Shown here: one piece after another, positions 59,445 through 64,000 of the stretch
Layout: the number at the start of each line of letters is the position of its first letter
Numbering within the stretch: position 1 is the first letter of the stretch
NCBI GenBank assembly: GCA_017480225.1
Contig: JAFVBB010000010.1
Span: 1-64,000 of the forward strand
From: Bacteroidales bacterium
Lineage (GTDB): Bacteria > Bacteroidota > Bacteroidia > Bacteroidales > P3
Length of the DNA: 64,000 nt
Reading direction: 5' to 3'
The notes under the pieces: model-generated
What the model saw: the letters and a program-made list of their open reading frames with translations, nothing else
What the model was told of the DNA's origin: nothing
The model's database searches: none
Position numbers and translations under genes: made by a program

Positions 59445-60881
59445 TTAGTTGAGGACAACCGACAGGCGCGACTCTCCACTGCCGTCGGCACAGCCCTCGC
59501 CACCTGCGCACGCGCTGCGGAACTCGAACCCGACCGACTGCGGCACACGCCCGGCAATGTAATCCTCCACCGCCTCGATGCGCCTGGCGGTGAGCAACGC
59601 GTTGAATTCCGCGTCGGCCAGCAGGTCGCAGCGCAGCGTGAATGTGGCCGAGAGGGTCGGGTTGTCGCAAAGGAAAGTAATCAGCGGCGCAAGCGCCTCC
59701 TGACCATGGCCGCTCAACTCGACCGAGGCACCCGGCCCGAAGATGTCGGCATAGACGAGCGGCCTGCCGACAGGAATGCCGTCGAGCACCACGTCGCGCC
59801 GACGCTCGCCAATGAGTAGCCCGGAGGGGTCGCGCCCGGCGGCCACATCGAAGCGTGCCTGGAAGCGGTTGTCGGTCTGAACGACGACGCGGTATTGGCT
59901 ACCGGCAGGCAGGACGACATGGTAATAGCCGCCTTTGTCGGCCACGGTGGAGCATACCTCGCGCCTGCCGTCGAAGGCCGAGACGTGAGCGCCGGGAATA
60001 GGCTTTCCATTCTCGTCGCCCACAAAGCCCCACAGGTGCTCGGCGTGGAGCGGGCCGGAGGCCGACAGAAGGTCGTGCCCGGCGCACCAGTACCAGCGCG
60101 CAGCCACGGTGTCGGCCACCATGGCGAAGCATTCCTGCCCCTGCCGGTTGAATGGCTCGGGCAGTCGTTGCACACGGCTGCGGCCGATTTGCAGCATACC
60201 CACAGTGTCGCCCACAACGCCGTCGGCAATCAGTCTTGTGGCGTAGATGTTCAGGCGGCCGCGGCTGTCGGGACGGCCATTGGTGGAGAAGAATAGAAAG
60301 TCACCGGCGATGTGGGGGCAAATCTCGTCGGCCTGCGTGTTCACGCGCTCACCCATATTGGCCGGGGCCGACCACTTGCCGTCGTCGTAGACAGAATACC
60401 ACAGGTCGTAGCCACCCAGGCTCTTGCCGCCGTCGCGCGAGGAAAAGACCATAATACGGCCGTCAGTGGAGAATGTGAGCCCCTCCACGGCCATGCCCTG
60501 CGTGTCGACGCGCTTCGTGCGTAGCTTCTTGCCCTCGCGGCGGGCGAGGTAGAGCACAGGCGAGCCCTTCTTGTCGGGAGCCACATAATAGAGCTCGTCG
60601 CAGCCCGGACGCCTCACGGCATAGCACATATCCGCAGCCAGCGGGGCTATCAGCGTGTCGGGGCGTAGCCACACAACGTCGGCGCCCTTGCGCTCAGCCA
60701 GCAACATGACGCGCGACGACGAGGCATAAAGGCAGCTGTCGACAACCGAGAGCGACTGCAACTCTGCCGGAGCCACGGCCAGACGCTGCACCGAGGCGCT
60801 GAATGCCGACGGTTGCGCGGCGGCACGGAACGCAGTTGCCAGACAGCACAGCGCCGCCAAAACCATGACCGAGCGCCTCAT
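59445..60881 (-). CDS. PD40 / OmpA-like exported protein, second PorE-like gene
   Basis: The 478-residue protein has a signal peptide (1-22), a PD40/WD40-like propeller (about 45-270, with LTFSTDGRIMVFSSRDGGKSLGGYDLWYS and DFLFFSTNGRPDSRGRLNIYAT) and a carboxypeptidase-regulatory-like beta domain (about 285-360, LWGFVGDENGKPIPGAHVSAFDG). It ends in a degenerate OmpA-C-like region (ARRIEAVEDYIAGR). Compared with the gene at 28.8 kb it lacks the TPR part. Its role is probably cell-envelope anchoring; PorE assignment is not proven. ATG 60881 overlaps the lon stop. Confidence 0.75.
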   Translation of the reverse strand: MRRSVMVLAALCCLATAFRAAAQPSAFSASVQRLAVAPAELQSLSVVDSCLYASSSRVMLLAERKGADVVWLRPDTLIAPLAADMCYAVRRPGCDELYYVAPDKKGSPVLYLARREGKKLRTKRVDTQGMAVEGLTFSTDGRIMVFSSRDGGKSLGGYDLWYSVYDDGKWSAPANMGERVNTQADEICPHIAGDFLFFSTNGRPDSRGRLNIYATRLIADGVVGDTVGMLQIGRSRVQRLPEPFNRQGQECFAMVADTVAARWYWCAGHDLLSASGPLHAEHLWGFVGDENGKPIPGAHVSAFDGRREVCSTVADKGGYYHVVLPAGSQYRVVVQTDNRFQARFDVAAGRDPSGLLIGERRRDVVLDGIPVGRPLVYADIFGPGASVELSGHGQEALAPLITFLCDNPTLSATFTLRCDLLADAEFNALLTARRIEAVEDYIAGRVPQSVGFEFRSACAGGEGCADGSGESRLSVVLN

Positions 60882-63379
60882 TTCCGGCCTCTCTTTGACA
60901 CGGCCTTCGTCGACGAGGGCACAAACGCCAGCGGCAGGGCCTCGTCGAGGCGCGAGATGTAGTGGAAACTCAACCCATCGACGTATGCGGCCTCAATCTC
61001 CTCAATGTCGCGCTTGTTGTCGCGGCACAGAATAATGTCGGTTATCCCGGCCCGTCGCGCGGCCAGTATTTTCTCCTTTATGCCGCCGACCGGGGTCACC
61101 TCGCCGCGGAGCGTGGCCTCGCCGGTCATGGCCACGTCTGGCCGCACGGCGCGGTTGGTGAAAGCCGACACCATGGCCACGAACATGGTCACTCCGGCCG
61201 AAGGGCCGTCCTTCGGGGTGGCGCCTTCGGGCACATGTATGTGCACATTGCTATCCTCGACAAGTTTGAAATCGATGCCAAGCGAGGCTGCGTTGCTCTT
61301 GATGTACTGGTGGGCAAGGGTGGCGCTCTCCTTCATAACGTCGCCGAGGTTGCCCGTCATGCTGACAGTGCCCTTGCCGGGGTTGAACGACGACTCGATG
61401 AACAATATCTCGCCCCCAACCGGCGTCCAAGCCAGACCTGTGACAACGCCAACCTGTGGCTCGCGGCGCGCCCGCTCGCTGTTGTGTATGGGCAGGCCGA
61501 GCACTTTCTTCGTCTCGGCCTCACTCACGCGCGCAGTCGCCTTCTCACCACTCTCGAGCAACACCACACGGTGGCGAACCAAACGGGCCAGTTGTTTCTC
61601 CAGTTGGCGCACACCACCCTCGCGGGTGTAGTCGTTGATTACCAGCCGTACAACATCGACAGGGAATTTCAGCGTGCGGCGGTCAATCACATTCTCCTTC
61701 ATCAACTTTGGCAGCAGGTGGCGCTGGGCAATCTCGAGTTTCTCCTCCAGCACATAGCCGTTGAACTCGATAACCTCCATGCGGTCGAGCAGAGCCGGGT
61801 GAATGTCGGCCAAGCTGTTGGCCGTGGCAATGAAGAGCACCTGAGAGAGGTCGATGTCGATGTCGACGAAGTTGTCGTGGAAGTGGCAGTTTTGTTCCGG
61901 GTCGAGAACCTCAAGCAGCGCCGACGACGGATCGCCGTGGAACCCACCACCCTGCACCTTGTCAATCTCGTCAAGCACAAACACAGGGTTGTTAACGCCA
62001 GCCTTGATAATCTCCTGCACGATGCGTCCGGGGAGGGCGCCGACATATGTGCGGCGATGGCCACGGATTTCAGCCTCGTCATGAAGTCCACCAAGCGCAA
62101 TGCGCCTGTAAGGACGTCCCAATGCCTCGGCAACAGAGCGGCACACTGAAGTCTTGCCAGTGCCCGGAGGCCCGACAAGGCAAAGCACCTGAGCCTTGGC
62201 GCTCATGCCGCGGTCGAATTGCCTGTGACGCACAGCAAGGTACTCGACAATGCGCTCCTTCACATTGTTGATGCCATAATGGTCGCGATCCATGATACGC
62301 CTGGCTTCACTCAACGAGAACTCCTCCTCCACGCTACGGTTCCACGGCACATCAAGAAGAGTCTCAAGATAGCTGTATTGCAGGGAATAGTCGGGCGACA
62401 TCGGCTGCAGGCGCGACAACTTGGAGAGCTCCTTGTTAAAAACAGTGGCCACATGCTTAGGCAGCATAGCCTTTGCCAAGCGCTTGCGGAACTGCTCGAT
62501 GTCGCCGTGCGACATCGGGTTCTCTCCACCCTCGCCGAGCTCCTCCTGTATGACGTCCATTTGATGGCGCAAGAAGAACTCACGCTGCTGCCTGCCAATC
62601 ACCTCCTGGGTTTTATTGTTAATCTCGCGGCGCAACTCCTCAAGCCCCCGCAATATCTCTATGCTCTCCAACAGCAGCGCGACCCTCTCGGGGTAAGAGG
62701 AGCAGGCCAGCAGGCTGCACTTCCTATCCAGGTCGTGGTCGAGGTTGGTGCACACGAAATTGATGAAGATACGGTCGCTTTTGATTTTAGTGAGCATCTC
62801 ACCAGTGCCGTCTTCGGAGACACGGCTCTTTAGATAAGACGCATAGCTGCGCCGCACCGACTTCATAATGTTTTTGAAGTCGGGAGAGCCGATGTCGATG
62901 TCGCTCTCCTCTGCAATGCGCACGGTGCCTCTCATGTATGGCTCGACACTCGACGGCACAAAATCAGTGCATCTGACAACACCCTGCAGAATGGCAATAG
63001 TCACACCATCCTTGAAATCAAATGACTTCAGAACCTTGGCGACAACTCCATATTCATACAGGTTGTCGGGCATGGGTTCACGGTCTTCGTCGCGCTGTGT
63101 GAACACATATATGTACTTGTTTGAGCCCTTCACATCACGAAGCAGATTGCGGGCCTTGTCTCGCTCGGCCGCTATCGGAACAATTACACCAGGCATCAGA
63201 ACCTGGTCGAGCAGGGGAAGCATCGGCCTCTCTGTCCCCTCCAGGTCGTCGTGCATCAGAAGGTCTTCGTTGCCGTCCTCAAAAATAGGCACAATGTTGG
63301 CTTTAAGGCTGGTCTCCCCTGACAGGAAATCCTTCAGGTCGTCCGGCATGTTGTCAATATCTATTATCTTGTCACTCAT
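60878..63379 (-). CDS. lon: ATP-dependent protease Lon
   Basis: The 833-residue cytosolic protease degrades misfolded and regulatory proteins. It has the LON substrate domain (about 45-260), a coiled-coil linker, the AAA+ module with GPPGTGKT and [10 protein letters not shown], and the Ser/Lys protease domain with Ser727 (KDGPSAG) and Lys770 (GGIKEK). Its stop codon overlaps the start of the exported PorE-like protein, an odd partner. Confidence 0.97.
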   Translation of the reverse strand: MSDKIIDIDNMPDDLKDFLSGETSLKANIVPIFEDGNEDLLMHDDLEGTERPMLPLLDQVLMPGVIVPIAAERDKARNLLRDVKGSNKYIYVFTQRDEDREPMPDNLYEYGVVAKVLKSFDFKDGVTIAILQGVVRCTDFVPSSVEPYMRGTVRIAEESDIDIGSPDFKNIMKSVRRSYASYLKSRVSEDGTGEMLTKIKSDRIFINFVCTNLDHDLDRKCSLLACSSYPERVALLLESIEILRGLEELRREINNKTQEVIGRQQREFFLRHQMDVIQEELGEGGENPMSHGDIEQFRKRLAKAMLPKHVATVFNKELSKLSRLQPMSPDYSLQYSYLETLLDVPWNRSVEEEFSLSEARRIMDRDHYGINNVKERIVEYLAVRHRQFDRGMSAKAQVLCLVGPPGTGKTSVCRSVAEALGRPYRRIALGGLHDEAEIRGHRRTYVGALPGRIVQEIIKAGVNNPVFVLDEIDKVQGGGFHGDPSSALLEVLDPEQNCHFHDNFVDIDIDLSQVLFIATANSLADIHPALLDRMEVIEFNGYVLEEKLEIAQRHLLPKLMKENVIDRRTLKFPVDVVRLVINDYTREGGVRQLEKQLARLVRHRVVLLESGEKATARVSEAETKKVLGLPIHNSERARREPQVGVVTGLAWTPVGGEILFIESSFNPGKGTVSMTGNLGDVMKESATLAHQYIKSNAASLGIDFKLVEDSNVHIHVPEGATPKDGPSAGVTMFVAMVSAFTNRAVRPDVAMTGEATLRGEVTPVGGIKEKILAARRAGITDIILCRDNKRDIEEIEAAYVDGLSFHYISRLDEALPLAFVPSSTKAVSKRGRK

Positions 63380-63462
63380 CTTCTGTGTTTGTTGTCAGTT
63401 TGGATTACAGTAAACGCATTGCGCATTCATTGTTGTTTCAATACAAGGGGCAGCGCAAGTGC

Positions 63463-64000
63463 TCACTCTTCATGATAGTATACTCTTTTTACGCGCGGAG
63501 CCACAGCAGTCAACAGTTCATAGGGAATAGTGCCCGCTGCTGCAGCATTGCGCTGCAGCAAGTCTCCCTCGCCAAATATCACCGCCCTGTCACCCTCCAT
63601 GCAGGGTATATCTGTCACATCGACAAAACACATATCCATGCATATGCTGCCCACAATAGGAGCCTCGTGATGGTTGACAGACACCCTGCCCTTGCCGTTG
63701 CCAAGCCCCCTGTGTAAACCATCGGCATAGCCAATAGTAAGCACCGCAATGCGAGACGGGCGTTGCGCCACCCAACGGCGGTTGTAGCCGACAGAGTCGC
63801 CAGCCGGTATTTCCTTAATTTGCGAAATGCACGTCACCAAACGACTCACCTGCCGCAACTGGCACTGCACCTCGGGCTCGGGAGCCACACCATATAGGCC
63901 AATACCAAGGCGCACCATATCCATCTGAGCATCCGGGAAACGTACAATGCCCGACGAGTTGAGGATGTGCCTAATTCCTGGCAAACCCTCCGACCACTGA
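63463..64000 (-). CDS. alr: alanine racemase, C-terminal part, cut by the window edge
   Basis: The visible 178 residues are the C-terminal half of a PLP-dependent alanine racemase, which makes D-alanine for peptidoglycan. They include VRLGIGLYGVAPE, VGYNRRW, IGYADGLHRG (substrate loop) and GSICMDMCFVDVTD. The frame is open to the right edge, so the start is outside. In Bacteroidota this domain is often fused behind MurF; whether that holds here cannot be seen. Confidence 0.9.
   Translation of the reverse strand, partial: QWSEGLPGIRHILNSSGIVRFPDAQMDMVRLGIGLYGVAPEPEVQCQLRQVSRLVTCISQIKEIPAGDSVGYNRRWVAQRPSRIAVLTIGYADGLHRGLGNGKGRVSVNHHEAPIVGSICMDMCFVDVTDIPCMEGDRAVIFGEGDLLQRNAAAAGTIPYELLTAVAPRVKRVYYHEE

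Overview
The window is chromosomal DNA of a Bacteroidota bacterium, most likely of the order Bacteroidales. The evidence is the TAnnTTTG type of promoter -7 box ahead of many genes, a DUF2723/GT117 O-mannosyltransferase-like protein, a type IX secretion sorting domain on a secreted deiminase, PorE-like TPR/PD40/OmpA-like lipoprotein-type proteins, and a sodium-pumping methylmalonyl-CoA decarboxylase operon of the succinate-to-propionate pathway. By eye the DNA is GC-rich (about 60% or more over most of it), with one clearly AT-richer gene at 32.3-35.7 kb and a moderately AT-richer stretch at about 46-54 kb. Nearly everything is vertically inherited housekeeping content; I see no integrase, transposase, prophage or CRISPR array.

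Layout. 0.4-13.7 kb: a minus-strand GH3 glycosidase plus 23S pseudouridine synthase; a plus-strand half-size GT4 glycosyltransferase; a minus-strand secreted peptidylarginine/agmatine-deiminase-like protein; an orphan BKACE (DUF849) enzyme; a minus-strand four-gene translationally coupled run (U32 peptidase-family protein, polytopic membrane protein, ThrE-type exporter, HflX); and an esterase. 14.1-21.3 kb: a plus-strand run of arginine deiminase, GT117 protein, a small RHH-like protein, ATP synthase subunit a (alone, without the rest of the atp operon) and phosphoglycerate kinase. 21.6-26.2 kb: the minus-strand decarboxylase pump, with an extra Cys-rich small protein. 26.8-40.9 kb: tRNA-Val, then a long minus-strand run of dipeptidyl peptidase IV, an outer-membrane barrel, gltX, an OmpH-like lipoprotein, a 1128-residue STAND-like P-loop NTPase, sufC, sufD, a PorE-like protein and an MsbA-like ABC exporter. 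41.3-58.8 kb: a plus-strand run of thrS, infC (apparently with an AUA start), rpmI, rplT, rplS, then phosphatase, PurL-like remnant, YggS, YitT, rpe, RlmI-type methyltransferase, folE, rmuC, LolA-like, tsaB, DppB-like permease, M3 peptidase and rnr. 59.2-64.0 kb: tRNA-Pro, a second PorE-like gene coupled to lon, and the 3' end of an alanine racemase gene cut by the window edge.

The most unusual things are non-coding. (i) Four copies of a 103-bp palindrome (49-bp arms, 5-nt loop, each arm made of 11-bp units) lie near gene 3' ends at 7.5, 21.4, 26.6 and 58.8 kb. (ii) Three copies of a second family of about 87 bp, containing tandem 11-bp GAGTAGGAGTT-like units beside a small palindrome, lie at 0.24, 13.8 and 41.1 kb. 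Other points of interest are the foreign-looking STAND NTPase packed into the suf/gltX run, the AUA start of infC, a G8 homopolymer that appears to switch the C-terminus of a membrane protein, an isolated atpB, a thiol/CPMH-rich theme in the decarboxylase operon, and a structured leader ahead of rplT.
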